DNA of 64,000 nt from Gammaproteobacteria bacterium (lineage in GTDB: Bacteria; Pseudomonadota; Gammaproteobacteria; Steroidobacterales; JABDKV01), in NCBI GenBank assembly GCA_013003425.1, contig JABDJB010000006.1, positions 72,248 through 136,247 on the forward strand, in the 5' to 3' direction. The position numbers and the translations under genes were made by a program. Below the pieces are notes generated by a model. It saw nothing but the letters and a program-made list of their open reading frames with translations. It searched no databases and was not told the origin of the DNA. Positions 27,725 through 35,931 of this stretch are shown here, piece by piece. Within the stretch, counting starts at the first letter, position 1, and each line of letters begins with the position of its first letter.

Positions 27725-28462
27725 ATGGATCGAGATAAGTTTGCCGGCCGCAGGGCTTTCATGGACCAGGCGCTGCGCAGCGGGGCGTGGACGCTGGCTG
27801 CAGCCAGCGGCCTGCTCACGCCTCTCATGGCCGCGGCAAAAAAAGCAAGGGTGCTGCCACCCGGCCGATCCATCTATGACATGCGCGGCGAAGTTCTGGT
27901 TGATGGCGAGCCCGCAACAATGGAGACACTTATCACGGCCACTTCAGTGATTGTGACCGGCTCAGACAGCTTTATTGAGTTCAAGGTTGGCAAAGATGCG
28001 CACCATGTACGTGAAAACAGCCGGCTGGAATTATCCGGCAGCGGCATGGTAGAGGACGCAATGCGTGTGGTTGCCGGCAAAGTGCTTGCGGTATTCGGGC
28101 GGAGAAAGCGCAAGGAGAGTTACACGATTCAAACCACCACGGCGGTAATCGGTATACGTGGTACCGGTATCTATATCGAGGCGGATCCTGACGTCAGTTA
28201 CATCTGTACCTGTTACGGCACCGTCGACCTGGTTGCCCGCGCAGACGAAAACGTGAAAGAACGACTTAAGACCAAACACCACGACGCGCCCAAGTACGTC
28301 TACAGCGATACCTATGGCGGGAAGCTGATCGAACCGGCACCGTTCAAGGATCACACTGACCAGGAACTCATGCTGCTGGAGGAGATAGTTGGCCGAACGC
28401 CGCCGTTTTCCTCCCTGCTTGATCCCTACAGTACGCCGCGTCGCGACGGATACCGGATGTGA
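27725..28462 (+). CDS. FecR-domain protein with a twin-arginine-like signal
   Basis: 245 residues from ATG 27725, chosen because AAAGGA lies just upstream; the open frame extends to 27671. The N-terminus has RRAFMDQALRSG followed by a hydrophobic Ala/Leu stretch ending near LMAAAKK, a Tat-type signal. A FecR-like beta domain follows (about 50-165): VIVTGSDSFIEFKVGKDAH and TTAVIGIRGTGIYIEAD are typical. CTCYGTVDLVA contains two close cysteines. It lies 33 nt before a CHASE2 cyclase gene, a pairing that suggests an envelope sensor feeding a cyclase. It is not linked to a TonB receptor or ECF sigma factor here, unlike classical FecR. Confidence 0.85.
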   Translation: MDRDKFAGRRAFMDQALRSGAWTLAAASGLLTPLMAAAKKARVLPPGRSIYDMRGEVLVDGEPATMETLITATSVIVTGSDSFIEFKVGKDAHHVRENSRLELSGSGMVEDAMRVVAGKVLAVFGRRKRKESYTIQTTTAVIGIRGTGIYIEADPDVSYICTCYGTVDLVARADENVKERLKTKHHDAPKYVYSDTYGGKLIEPAPFKDHTDQELMLLEEIVGRTPPFSSLLDPYSTPRRDGYRM

Positions 28463-28495
28463 GCTGCGCGCCGCCGGCAACGGGCTAAACAACAT

Positions 28496-30721
28496 ATGCG
28501 GACCAGGCGTCTTGCAAAAAGCCTGATTAACCTGGCCATCATCGTTCCGCTTTTGCTAAACGCTACGCCCGCGTTTCGCCTGCCCTTTATTGAGACACTG
28601 GAACGAAATGTCGCTGACATAAGGCTGCGGGCGACCCTGCCCGGCTACATCGACGATCGCATTGTGATTGCAGACATCGACGAAGCCAGCCTGGCCGCAA
28701 TCGGACGCTGGCCCTGGAACCGGGACAAACTGGGCTCGCTCGTCGATACCTTGTTCGATCACTACGGCATCCTCGTGCTGGGGTTCGATGTGCTGTTTGC
28801 CGAACCGGACGAAAGTGTCGCTCTCGACGTGCTGGATTCGCTGGACCGCAGCCCGGCGGGCGGCCTCGACGAGTACCAGGCAGTCGCCCGCCTGCTTAAA
28901 CGTCAGTACGAATTTGACCGGCAGTTTGCGTCGTCGCTTGCAGACAGAAACGTTGTACTGGGATATGTATTCCAGCAGGACGAGCCGGTAGCCCGGAATG
29001 TGCTGCCCGACCCGATGGCAAACATCGATGGTGCCCTTCTTGACCGGCTCGAACTGTTCACACCCGCAGGCTTTACCGGCAACCTGGAAGCACTCCAGTC
29101 CAAGGCAGCATCCGCCGGGTTTTTTGACAACCCGGATTTCGACGTCGACGGGATGGTCCGACGCGCACCCATTATCCAGGCATACGGCACTGCCCTTTAC
29201 CCATCCCTTGCGCTGGCAGTAACGCGCGCCGCCCTCGATGACCCACCCATTAACCTGGCGGTTTTCGACGATGGCGCCTACGCAGCTATCGAGCAGCTGC
29301 AGGTCGGCAGTCTGCTTATTCCGCTGGACGCCTCGGGGTCGGTGACGGTGCCGTATCTCGGCAACCAGGGCAGCTTCCCCTACTATTCCATCGCCGCCAT
29401 CCTCGACAAGTCACTGCCAAAAGATGCGCTGGAAGGACGCGTTGTGCTGGTGGGGGCAACTGCGCCGGGACTTGTGGACTTGCGCACGACACCACTGTCA
29501 AACGCCTACCCCGGGGTGGAAGTTCACGCGAACATCATCAGCGGCATTCTCGATAGCCGTATTCCGATGCAACCGGCGTGGGTAATCGCGCTGGAACTGA
29601 TTTTGCTGCTGTTACTGGCAATTACCATGCTGGTTGTACCGCAGTGGCTGGGACCAAAATCGATTATTGCGCTCATCGCCGGCATAGCCGCCGTAGTCGT
29701 GGCGGGAAATTTTTACGCCTGGAACACCGGCCTTATCCTGCCGCTGGCCAGCCCGCTGTTGATGTTGCTGGGCGTGTTCATGGTCAACATGTGCTGGGGT
29801 TACCTGGTCGAGCACCGCAACCGGCGGTCAATCAAGAAATTATTCGGCCGCTACATACCGCCGGCAGTCGTCGATGAAATGGCGGTACAGCCCGACTCCA
29901 TTTCGATGGAAGGACAGGCGCGTGACATGACCGTGTTGTTTGCCGATGTACGCGGCTTTACCTCGATATCCGAGGGACTGCAGCCAAAAGAGCTGACTTC
30001 ACTGATGAATGAGCTGCTGACGCCCCTGACTCGTGTCATTCATGACCATGGCGGCACGATCGACAAGTACATGGGTGATGCCGTGATGGCATTCTGGGGC
30101 GCACCGCTGGAAAAACCGGACCACGCCCATGACGGCGTCAAGGCTGCGCACGCGATGATCGCCAGCCTGAATGAACTCAACAGCGAATTTGCCAGACGCG
30201 GCTGGCCGGAAATCAAGCTTGGTGTCGGCGTCAACAGCGGCGTAATGAATGTCGGAAATATGGGCTCGGAGTTTCGCATGGCCTACACGGTGCTTGGCGA
30301 TGCTGTAAACCTCGGCTCACGACTAGAGGGGTTGACCAAGCAATACGGGGTGCCGGTAATTGCCAGCGAGAACACAAAGAAAGCCACCCCGGCCTACCGC
30401 TTCATGGAACTTGACCGAGTGAGAGTAAAGGGACGTGACGAGCCGGTGAGCATCCACGAACCGATCGCTCCCCGCGACGAACTTACTGATGAACAGAATG
30501 ACTTTATCGAACGCTTTCACAAGGCGATCAGCCATTACCATGAGCAGAACTGGAAGGATGCCGGAAAAATACTGCATGGGCTGGCAGCGGACGCAGAAAA
30601 ACCAGGCCGGGCGGACTGGCACCTGTTTCTGTACCTGGAATACCTGCGGCGTATCGAAGACTACAAGAACTCGCCGCCGCCCGATGACTGGAACGGCGTA
30701 CACACGCACAAGTCAAAATAG
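28496..30721 (+). CDS. CHASE2-domain class III adenylate/guanylate cyclase
   Basis: 741 residues. An N-terminal membrane helix (about 8-25) is followed by an extracytoplasmic CHASE2 sensor (about 35-350; RIVIADIDEASLAAIGRWPW and GRVVLVGATAPGLVDLRTTP are hallmark segments), three membrane helices (about 361-440) and a cytoplasmic class III cyclase domain (about 475-650). Metal-binding Asp484 lies in LFADVRGFTS and Asp528 in KYMGDAVMAFWGAP; MAYTVLGDAVNLGSRLEG carries the transition-state region. The product (cAMP or cGMP) cannot be fixed by eye, cAMP being the usual one. Probably co-transcribed with the FecR gene. Confidence 0.93.
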   Translation: MRTRRLAKSLINLAIIVPLLLNATPAFRLPFIETLERNVADIRLRATLPGYIDDRIVIADIDEASLAAIGRWPWNRDKLGSLVDTLFDHYGILVLGFDVLFAEPDESVALDVLDSLDRSPAGGLDEYQAVARLLKRQYEFDRQFASSLADRNVVLGYVFQQDEPVARNVLPDPMANIDGALLDRLELFTPAGFTGNLEALQSKAASAGFFDNPDFDVDGMVRRAPIIQAYGTALYPSLALAVTRAALDDPPINLAVFDDGAYAAIEQLQVGSLLIPLDASGSVTVPYLGNQGSFPYYSIAAILDKSLPKDALEGRVVLVGATAPGLVDLRTTPLSNAYPGVEVHANIISGILDSRIPMQPAWVIALELILLLLLAITMLVVPQWLGPKSIIALIAGIAAVVVAGNFYAWNTGLILPLASPLLMLLGVFMVNMCWGYLVEHRNRRSIKKLFGRYIPPAVVDEMAVQPDSISMEGQARDMTVLFADVRGFTSISEGLQPKELTSLMNELLTPLTRVIHDHGGTIDKYMGDAVMAFWGAPLEKPDHAHDGVKAAHAMIASLNELNSEFARRGWPEIKLGVGVNSGVMNVGNMGSEFRMAYTVLGDAVNLGSRLEGLTKQYGVPVIASENTKKATPAYRFMELDRVRVKGRDEPVSIHEPIAPRDELTDEQNDFIERFHKAISHYHEQNWKDAGKILHGLAADAEKPGRADWHLFLYLEYLRRIEDYKNSPPPDDWNGVHTHKSK

Positions 30722-30729
30722 CTGCACTG

Positions 30730-31149
30730 TCAGTCGGGGTAAGTCTTGCGAATGTAGTTAACCGAGCGGGTGATCAGCTGCACCAGTACCTTCTGATCGA
30801 TATCGTCCAGTTTTTTCACGTACAGGCAGGATTTGCCGGTCTTGTACCTGCCAAGCTTTTTCATCAGCGCGTCGTAGCTTGAAAAGCCGGCCATGATGTA
30901 CAGCGTCAATGCCTGCTTACGCGGTGAAAAGCCAGTCTGGAACCAGTCGCCCTCACGGCCACTGGCATACTTGTAATGATAACTACCATAGCCGACCATG
31001 CTGTCGCCCCACATGACCGGTTTTTCGCCGGTAATTTCGCGCATCAGCTTCGCGACTGCCTTGCAATCCCGACGGCGCTGCTCGTCTTCGATGGAATTGA
31101 GAAATTTTGCCACGCTTAGCTTGCCTGGCCTGGTTTTTGGTTCAGCCAT
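30730..31149 (-). CDS. DUF1801 family protein
   Basis: 139 residues, cytosolic, no signal peptide. The fold resembles the YdhG/YjbR-like DUF1801 group: EKPVMWGDSMVGYGSYHYKYASGREGDW and the LYIMAGF segment are characteristic. Biochemical function is unknown for the family. The start overlaps the end of the arginase-family gene by 8 nt, so it is the last gene of the dinG-tsaB-dsbB set. Convergent with the CHASE2 cyclase gene, 8 nt apart. Confidence 0.85.
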   Translation of the reverse strand: MAEPKTRPGKLSVAKFLNSIEDEQRRRDCKAVAKLMREITGEKPVMWGDSMVGYGSYHYKYASGREGDWFQTGFSPRKQALTLYIMAGFSSYDALMKKLGRYKTGKSCLYVKKLDDIDQKVLVQLITRSVNYIRKTYPD

Positions 31150-31969
31150 CCGCTCTTTCTCCTTCCCGCAACATTAAGGCCGCAATTTCTTTTACCAGCT
31201 TGGCTGCAACCGCCGCAGTCATGTCGTGCACGTCGCGGCGTGGATTGTATTCGACTATATCGGCGCCGACCACCGGCGCACGCTGTTTTTGCAGCACGGT
31301 CAGCACATCACGCATGCTAAGTCCGCCGGGCTCATGATGGGAGACGCCCGGTGCAAACGCCGGGTCCAGTGCATCCAGGTCGATAGAAATATACAGCGGC
31401 CCGCGCAGCATCGGCGCAAAACCTTCAGCGTCAAAACCCGCTGCGACGTGGGACTCGACGCCGAAACGGCGCGCCTGCTCACGCAGGTGTGCGTTTTGTG
31501 CTCGTATTCCAACCTGCACCAGCCGGGTTGCCAGCCCCTCCTCCATAACCCGGGCAAACGGACTGGCGTGCGAATACCGGTTGCCTTCGTATTCGTCGTA
31601 GAGATCGGGATGGGCATCGAAATGCAGTATTTCGACAGCGCCGTGCACTGCGACGATGGCGCGTAGCGCCGGGTAGGAAATCGCATGATCGCCGCCGAGC
31701 AGCAACGGGCGTACGCCGCGGCTGGCCCTCTGCCTGACCGGCTGCTCAATTGATGCCAGCCAGTCGTCTGCGGGTGCAATTTCCAGGTCTCCGTCGTCGC
31801 GAAAACCCGAGCGACCGGCAAGATCAGTGCCACATTCGGCGGTCAGTCCCGAGGCGCCGTTGAACAGGCTCTTTCTTATAGCAGCCGGCGCAAGCGCCGG
31901 TCCGCGCATAAAACTGGAATTCTCATCGCTCGGCACGCCCAGCAGTACCACGCTGTTGGCCGCGGTCAT
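31142..31969 (-). CDS. Arginase/agmatinase-family ureohydrolase
   Basis: 275 residues with the full binuclear manganese set: GGDHAIS (His95), HFDAHPDLYDEY (Asp118, His120, Asp122) and SIDLDALDPAFAPG (Asp197, Asp199). The C-terminal GADIVEYNPRRD completes the fold. The substrate may be arginine, agmatine, guanidinobutyrate or formimidoylglutamate; nothing nearby (no speA, hut or arg genes) decides it. Lies 3 nt after the GNAT gene and overlaps the DUF1801 gene. Confidence 0.9.
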   Translation of the reverse strand: MTAANSVVLLGVPSDENSSFMRGPALAPAAIRKSLFNGASGLTAECGTDLAGRSGFRDDGDLEIAPADDWLASIEQPVRQRASRGVRPLLLGGDHAISYPALRAIVAVHGAVEILHFDAHPDLYDEYEGNRYSHASPFARVMEEGLATRLVQVGIRAQNAHLREQARRFGVESHVAAGFDAEGFAPMLRGPLYISIDLDALDPAFAPGVSHHEPGGLSMRDVLTVLQKQRAPVVGADIVEYNPRRDVHDMTAAVAAKLVKEIAALMLREGERADG

Positions 31970-31972
31970 GGT

Positions 31973-32533
31973 TCAATAACCAGAAATACCACCGGCCACA
32001 TCGGCTCGAATAATCGAATACATCAGCGCGTCGGTGGGTTGCTGTCGAAGCAGCAGCCTGGAACGTGCCACGCCTTCATAAACCGCGCCAACCTTTTCCG
32101 CCACCCGGATGCTGCGCTGGTTATCGACCGCGATGACCAGCTCGAGGCGTAACAGATCGGTGTTGGCAAAAGTCCATTGCGTAACCAGTTCGACGGCATG
32201 TGCGGCAATGCCGCGACCAGTTGCGCTGCTGCGCACCCAGTAGCCGAGGTTTGCCAGACGGTATTCCCGATTTACCTGGTTGATACCGCAGCCACCCAGG
32301 TAGCCGCCGTCGGGGCCGGTAATGGCAAATTCATAGGCCGTCCCCCTGTCGCGGCAGCTCTCCTGCTCGACCAGCCAGTTCAATGCGTCATGCACGGAGT
32401 AGCTGGACTGACACCATGGCATCCAGCGGCTCATCTGCTCGATAGATTCACTGATGGCTGCGTAGACATCGTGCGCGTCGCTCACCCGGTAGGGGCGAAT
32501 AGCAATTGAATGCATCAACGCACTGACGGCCAT
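31973..32533 (-). CDS. GNAT-family N-acetyltransferase, RimJ/RimL-like
   Basis: 186 residues. IRPYRVSDAHDVYAAISES and the central LGYWVRSSATGRGIAAHAVE (acetyl-CoA pyrophosphate loop) plus RLELVIAVDNQRSIRVAEKVG match the RimJ/RimL group, which acetylates ribosomal-protein N-termini or small substrates. The true target is unknown. It lies 4 nt after dsbB and 3 nt before the arginase-family gene. Start ATG 32533; an internal ATG at 32515 lacks a ribosome site. Confidence 0.88.
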   Translation of the reverse strand: MAVSALMHSIAIRPYRVSDAHDVYAAISESIEQMSRWMPWCQSSYSVHDALNWLVEQESCRDRGTAYEFAITGPDGGYLGGCGINQVNREYRLANLGYWVRSSATGRGIAAHAVELVTQWTFANTDLLRLELVIAVDNQRSIRVAEKVGAVYEGVARSRLLLRQQPTDALMYSIIRADVAGGISGY

Positions 32534-32537
32534 TTTT

Positions 32538-33032
32538 CTATCCAGGCCGGCGCAGGCTGTTGGCGACGCCAGCCAGGCCGAGCGCGACGCACCACACCAG
32601 CACCCAGGCCGGCATGCTCAGGCCGAGGAATTGCCACACTACTTCAGCGCATTCACCAGAGCCGACAAAAACTTTCTTCAGGACATCTGCAAGCGGGAAA
32701 GTATCCAGCATGTAATCCAGACTGGGGCCACATGCCGGAACCTGGTCCGGTGGCAAATTCTGGATCCACACGTGGCGCGCAGCTACCGCCGCACCGAACC
32801 CGCCCGCAAGAAAAAACAGCACCGCATAAATGTAGCGGCCCCAGCCTGCAGATCGATGGATGAACGCGACCAGGAAGACTATGCCAAGGGCAATTACCGC
32901 AATGCGCTGGAACACGCACAAGGGGCAGGGATCGAGGCCGACGACGTGCTGGAAATACAGCGCACAGGCCATCAGGCCGGCACACGTCAGCGCACCACCG
33001 AGATTCACTTGCCTGGCTGACAGTGGAAGCAT
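32538..33032 (-). CDS. dsbB: Disulfide bond formation protein B
   Basis: Inner-membrane quinone-linked oxidase that re-oxidises DsbA. 164 residues with four membrane helices. Both redox pairs are present: CPLC (Cys36/Cys39) at the first periplasmic edge and Cys101/Cys128 in the second periplasmic loop (VPACGPS, GSGECAE). GLDPCPLCVFQRIA is the family signature. Its periplasmic oxidation role fits the many cysteine-containing exported proteins encoded nearby, but the gene itself sits in a mixed operon. Confidence 0.96.
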   Translation of the reverse strand: MLPLSARQVNLGGALTCAGLMACALYFQHVVGLDPCPLCVFQRIAVIALGIVFLVAFIHRSAGWGRYIYAVLFFLAGGFGAAVAARHVWIQNLPPDQVPACGPSLDYMLDTFPLADVLKKVFVGSGECAEVVWQFLGLSMPAWVLVWCVALGLAGVANSLRRPG

Positions 33033-33067
33033 GCTTTCTCCGCAATGGGTAAACGACTATTGGAGCA

Positions 33068-33091
33068 AACTTGCCGTTGGCGCTGCAAGTT
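33068..33091 (-). other. Hairpin at the tsaB-dsbB junction
   Basis: Inverted repeat AACTTGC / GCAAGTT (7 bp, 10-nt loop) immediately after tsaB, touching its stop codon. There is no U-run downstream, so termination would be partial at most. It may be a processing or stability element. Confidence 0.3.
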
Positions 33092-33756
33092 CAGGGTTTT
33101 TTCCAGGCTACCTCGTCGCGCAGGTAAACAGGAATTGCCTGTTCCGGGCGCACCAGGTCGCCACGCTGCAGCAGCGATACCGCCAGACGTGCGATCACGC
33201 CGGCTCGCGGCAACAGCTCGTCGTCGACCCCGGTCAGGTTTTTTTCCAGGCGCTGCTTCATCTGCGGATAGGCCGACCAGCCCGAGCCTGCCGCAAAGGC
33301 CGGCCCGGCAAGCAGCACTGTCTCGGGCGCGCCAAGTGACTCCTTGCTGCCGGATTGCGCAATGTTGGCCTGTTCGAACAAGGACCAGTAAACCTCGCCC
33401 ATCCGCGCATCCATACAAACCAGCACGCGCTCCTGTCGATGTTTTTCTGCTGCCGCCAACGCGACGGCAGCAAGGTCTGACACGGCAATTACCGGCAAAC
33501 CGGCGGCGAAGGAAATGCCCTGGGTAACCCCGGCGGCGATGCGGACGCCGGTGAATGCTCCCGGACCGCGACCGAAAGCAACTGCATCCAGCTGGCTGAC
33601 CGCAAGCCCTGCCGATGTCAGCAGGTGCTCAATCATGGGCAGGATAAGTTGACCATGCTGTCGCGGTGCAATCTCGAATCGCTCGCTGATTTCACCATCG
33701 ATATTGAGGGCGGCCGAACAGGCGTCGGTCGCGGTGTCGAGCGCCAGAATCTTCAT
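33091..33756 (-). CDS. tsaB: tRNA threonylcarbamoyladenosine biosynthesis protein TsaB
   Basis: Partner of TsaD and TsaE in t6A modification of ANN-decoding tRNAs. 221 residues, ASKHA fold. The N-terminus KILALDTATDACSAAL and GPGAFTGVRIAAGVTQGIS are diagnostic. It overlaps the helicase gene by 4 nt and is followed by dsbB after 58 nt. Confidence 0.96.
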   Translation of the reverse strand: MKILALDTATDACSAALNIDGEISERFEIAPRQHGQLILPMIEHLLTSAGLAVSQLDAVAFGRGPGAFTGVRIAAGVTQGISFAAGLPVIAVSDLAAVALAAAEKHRQERVLVCMDARMGEVYWSLFEQANIAQSGSKESLGAPETVLLAGPAFAAGSGWSAYPQMKQRLEKNLTGVDDELLPRAGVIARLAVSLLQRGDLVRPEQAIPVYLRDEVAWKKP

Positions 33757-35678
33757 GCGGGTGCGGTCAGCTCGAATGCCTGTCGCTCATTATAAAAGTC
33801 GCAGGCATTGTCCAGCGCATCGGTAAGCGGCATCGGAGGCAGTGAGCGCAGAAATACGCGCCCGTAGTTGCGCGTGCGCAGCCTCGGGTCGCACAGCATT
33901 GCAACACCGTAGTCATCATGGTCCCGTACCAATCTGCCAACCCCCTGCTTCAGGCTCAGCACGGCCTGCGGCAGCTGGTATTCAGCGAAGGGATTACCGC
34001 CGGCCCGCCGTATTGCTTCCAGACGCGCCTGCATCAGCGGATCACCGGGCGAAGCGAACGGCAGCTTGTCGATGATGACCAGTCGCAGGGCCGCACCGCG
34101 GACATCGACACCTTCCCAGAAACTCGAGGTTCCCAGCAGCACGGCATGGCCATGGTCACGAAATTGGTCGAGCAGGGCCTCGCGCGGCGCCTCACCCTGC
34201 ACAAGCAGCGGGTACGGCAGGTCTGCCTGGCGCAATAGTCCCGCCGCTTCATTGAGCGCGCGGTAGCTGGTAAACAGCAGGAAAGCGCCGCCGCCTGCTG
34301 CAGCCAGCAGCTTGATTGCAATGTTGCACAGCTGCTCCGTATACCCGGGATCGTTGGGCATCGGTAAGTCATTTGGAAGGAATAACAACGTATTACGCTC
34401 GTAATCGAAGGGGCTGTCGAGCTTCAGCACATCAGCATCGCTTACCCCGATGCGACCGAGGAAGTGACCGAAGTCATCCTCCACCGCCAGGGTGGCGGAA
34501 GTGAATACCCAGCTCCGGGCATGGCGCTCGACCAGTTCGCCAAGTCGCTCCGCGACATCGAACGGGGTCAGATGCAGGCTGAAGCCACGCCGGTGGACAT
34601 CCAGCCAGCGCAGCCCGTCGGGACTTTCCTCGCTGTCATCGCAGAACTGTGCCAGCCGCTCCTTAAGATCACGCGCACGCTCGCGACAATTTTCCAGGCC
34701 GGCACTGGTATCGGCCAGCGGCGCCAGCGTGTCATCGAAGTTATCGAGGCTCTTCCTTAGCGTTGTGAGCGCCGATTGCGTGCCAGGCCCGGTCTCAGTC
34801 CAGTTCTGCCGCCCGGACAGGCGCGCGAATGAGGCGGCAAGTTCCCGCATTGACTGATCCAGCTGGTCGCCCGGCTTGCGCCACTCGGGCTCCACCTGTC
34901 CTGCGTTTATCAGCTCGGCAATCGAATCCTTGACCAGGTTGCTGATTTGTCGACCGCTGACCGTCACGCCGAAAAAGTTGGCCGCGACCTCGGGTACCTG
35001 GTGCGCTTCATCGATGATGCACGCATCGGCGCCAGGCAACAGCTCACCGAAGCCCTCTTCCTTCAGCGCAAAGTCTGCCAGCAGCAGATGATGATTGACG
35101 ATGACTATATGGGCATCCTGCGCGGTACGACGCGCCTTGACGACATGACACTCGTCATAGGCCGGGCATTCACTACCGAGGCAATTGTCCGCCGTCGAAG
35201 TGACCTGCGCCCAGACCGCAGCGTCTTCTGGAATCTCACGCAACTCCGCCCGGTCGCCCGCCGTGGTGTAGGCCGCCCATTCGCTGACCGCACGCAGCCA
35301 GGACGAGCCGCCGCCCTCCTCCCGTGCGAGATCAAGGCGGTGGCGGCACAGGTAATTGGCCCGACCCTTGAGCAGTGCCACACGCACCGGCCGGCCGATT
35401 GCCCGGGTAATGGTTGGCAGATCACGCTGGTACAACTGGTCCTGCAGATTGCGGGTGCCGGTCGAAATGATCACCCGCTTGCCACTGAGCAACGCCGGTA
35501 CCAGGTAGGCGAAAGTCTTGCCGATACCGGTGCCTGCCTCGACCACCAGCGTCTGACCCTCATCGATTGCGTCGGCGACGGCATCAGCCATCGCCTGCTG
35601 CTGCGGCCGCGGCGCGAAGCCGCTGACATATTCTGCCAGCGGGCTGTCGGAACCGAAAAAACGCGCGTAATCGTTCAC
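33753..35678 (-). CDS. DinG/YoaA-family ATP-dependent DNA helicase with Fe-S cluster
   Basis: XPD-like superfamily 2 helicase, 641 residues, close to E. coli YoaA (636). Walker A is VEAGTGIGKTFAYL (about residue 45), the DEAH box is IIDEAHQVPE (about 220), and late motifs include GTSSFWEGVDVRG and KQGVGRLVRD. Four cysteines suited to a 4Fe-4S cluster are visible (NYLCRHR, then DNCLGSECPAYDEC). Predicted to unwind damaged or R-loop DNA. yoaA next to tsaB is a known gammaproteobacterial neighbourhood. Confidence 0.94.
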   Translation of the reverse strand: MNDYARFFGSDSPLAEYVSGFAPRPQQQAMADAVADAIDEGQTLVVEAGTGIGKTFAYLVPALLSGKRVIISTGTRNLQDQLYQRDLPTITRAIGRPVRVALLKGRANYLCRHRLDLAREEGGGSSWLRAVSEWAAYTTAGDRAELREIPEDAAVWAQVTSTADNCLGSECPAYDECHVVKARRTAQDAHIVIVNHHLLLADFALKEEGFGELLPGADACIIDEAHQVPEVAANFFGVTVSGRQISNLVKDSIAELINAGQVEPEWRKPGDQLDQSMRELAASFARLSGRQNWTETGPGTQSALTTLRKSLDNFDDTLAPLADTSAGLENCRERARDLKERLAQFCDDSEESPDGLRWLDVHRRGFSLHLTPFDVAERLGELVERHARSWVFTSATLAVEDDFGHFLGRIGVSDADVLKLDSPFDYERNTLLFLPNDLPMPNDPGYTEQLCNIAIKLLAAAGGGAFLLFTSYRALNEAAGLLRQADLPYPLLVQGEAPREALLDQFRDHGHAVLLGTSSFWEGVDVRGAALRLVIIDKLPFASPGDPLMQARLEAIRRAGGNPFAEYQLPQAVLSLKQGVGRLVRDHDDYGVAMLCDPRLRTRNYGRVFLRSLPPMPLTDALDNACDFYNERQAFELTAPA

Positions 35679-35794
35679 CGGCGCACCATAGCACCGTGCC
35701 GGGACGGTGGTCGAACGGATATTTGCGGGTCATTGGATCCAAATGCGCGGTGTCAACGGGTTCGTGCGCGTCAGATTTTCGCGAGGCAATAGTA

Positions 35795-35822
35795 TTCGCA
35801 GCGTTAGTCGCTCCTGCTGTCA
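35795..35822. repeat. Degenerate REP-like copy
   Basis: This 28-nt stretch aligns with the intact REP-like units just downstream, with about 20 of 28 positions identical. It still has short complementary arms (AGCG and CGCT) and ends in the shared CGCTCCTGC. It looks like a decayed third copy. Confidence 0.45.
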
Positions 35823-35833
35823 CGTCCTGGGCT

Positions 35834-35929
35834 ATGAACAAAATGGAAGGTTCGCGGCTGAAGCCGCTCCTGCAGGCGCGTTCCGGGTTATGAACGAGAT
35901 GGAAGGTTCGCGGCTGAAGCCGCTCCTGC
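35834..35929. repeat. Two direct copies of a 40-bp REP-like palindromic element
   Basis: Copies at 35834-35873 and 35890-35929 differ at only two or three positions. Each has the form ATGAAC..ATGGAAGGTTC followed by the palindromic core GCGGCTGAAGCCGCTCC and TGC. The same core makes up the array at 47384-47650, so the elements belong to one dispersed family. No REP-associated transposase is in the window. Confidence 0.85.
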
Positions 35930-35931
35930 GG

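Larger units (their letters stand above)
35679..35931. other. Intergenic region with REP-like copies
   Basis: 253 nt between the helicase start and the end of the giant DUF11 gene. About half is made of palindromic repeats (listed separately). The rest must hold the helicase promoter, which I could not identify. No ORF is supported. Confidence 0.6.

Noticed and set aside
27725-28462. Classical FecR iron-signalling role
   Set aside because: There is no ECF sigma factor or TonB-dependent receptor gene in the neighbourhood.
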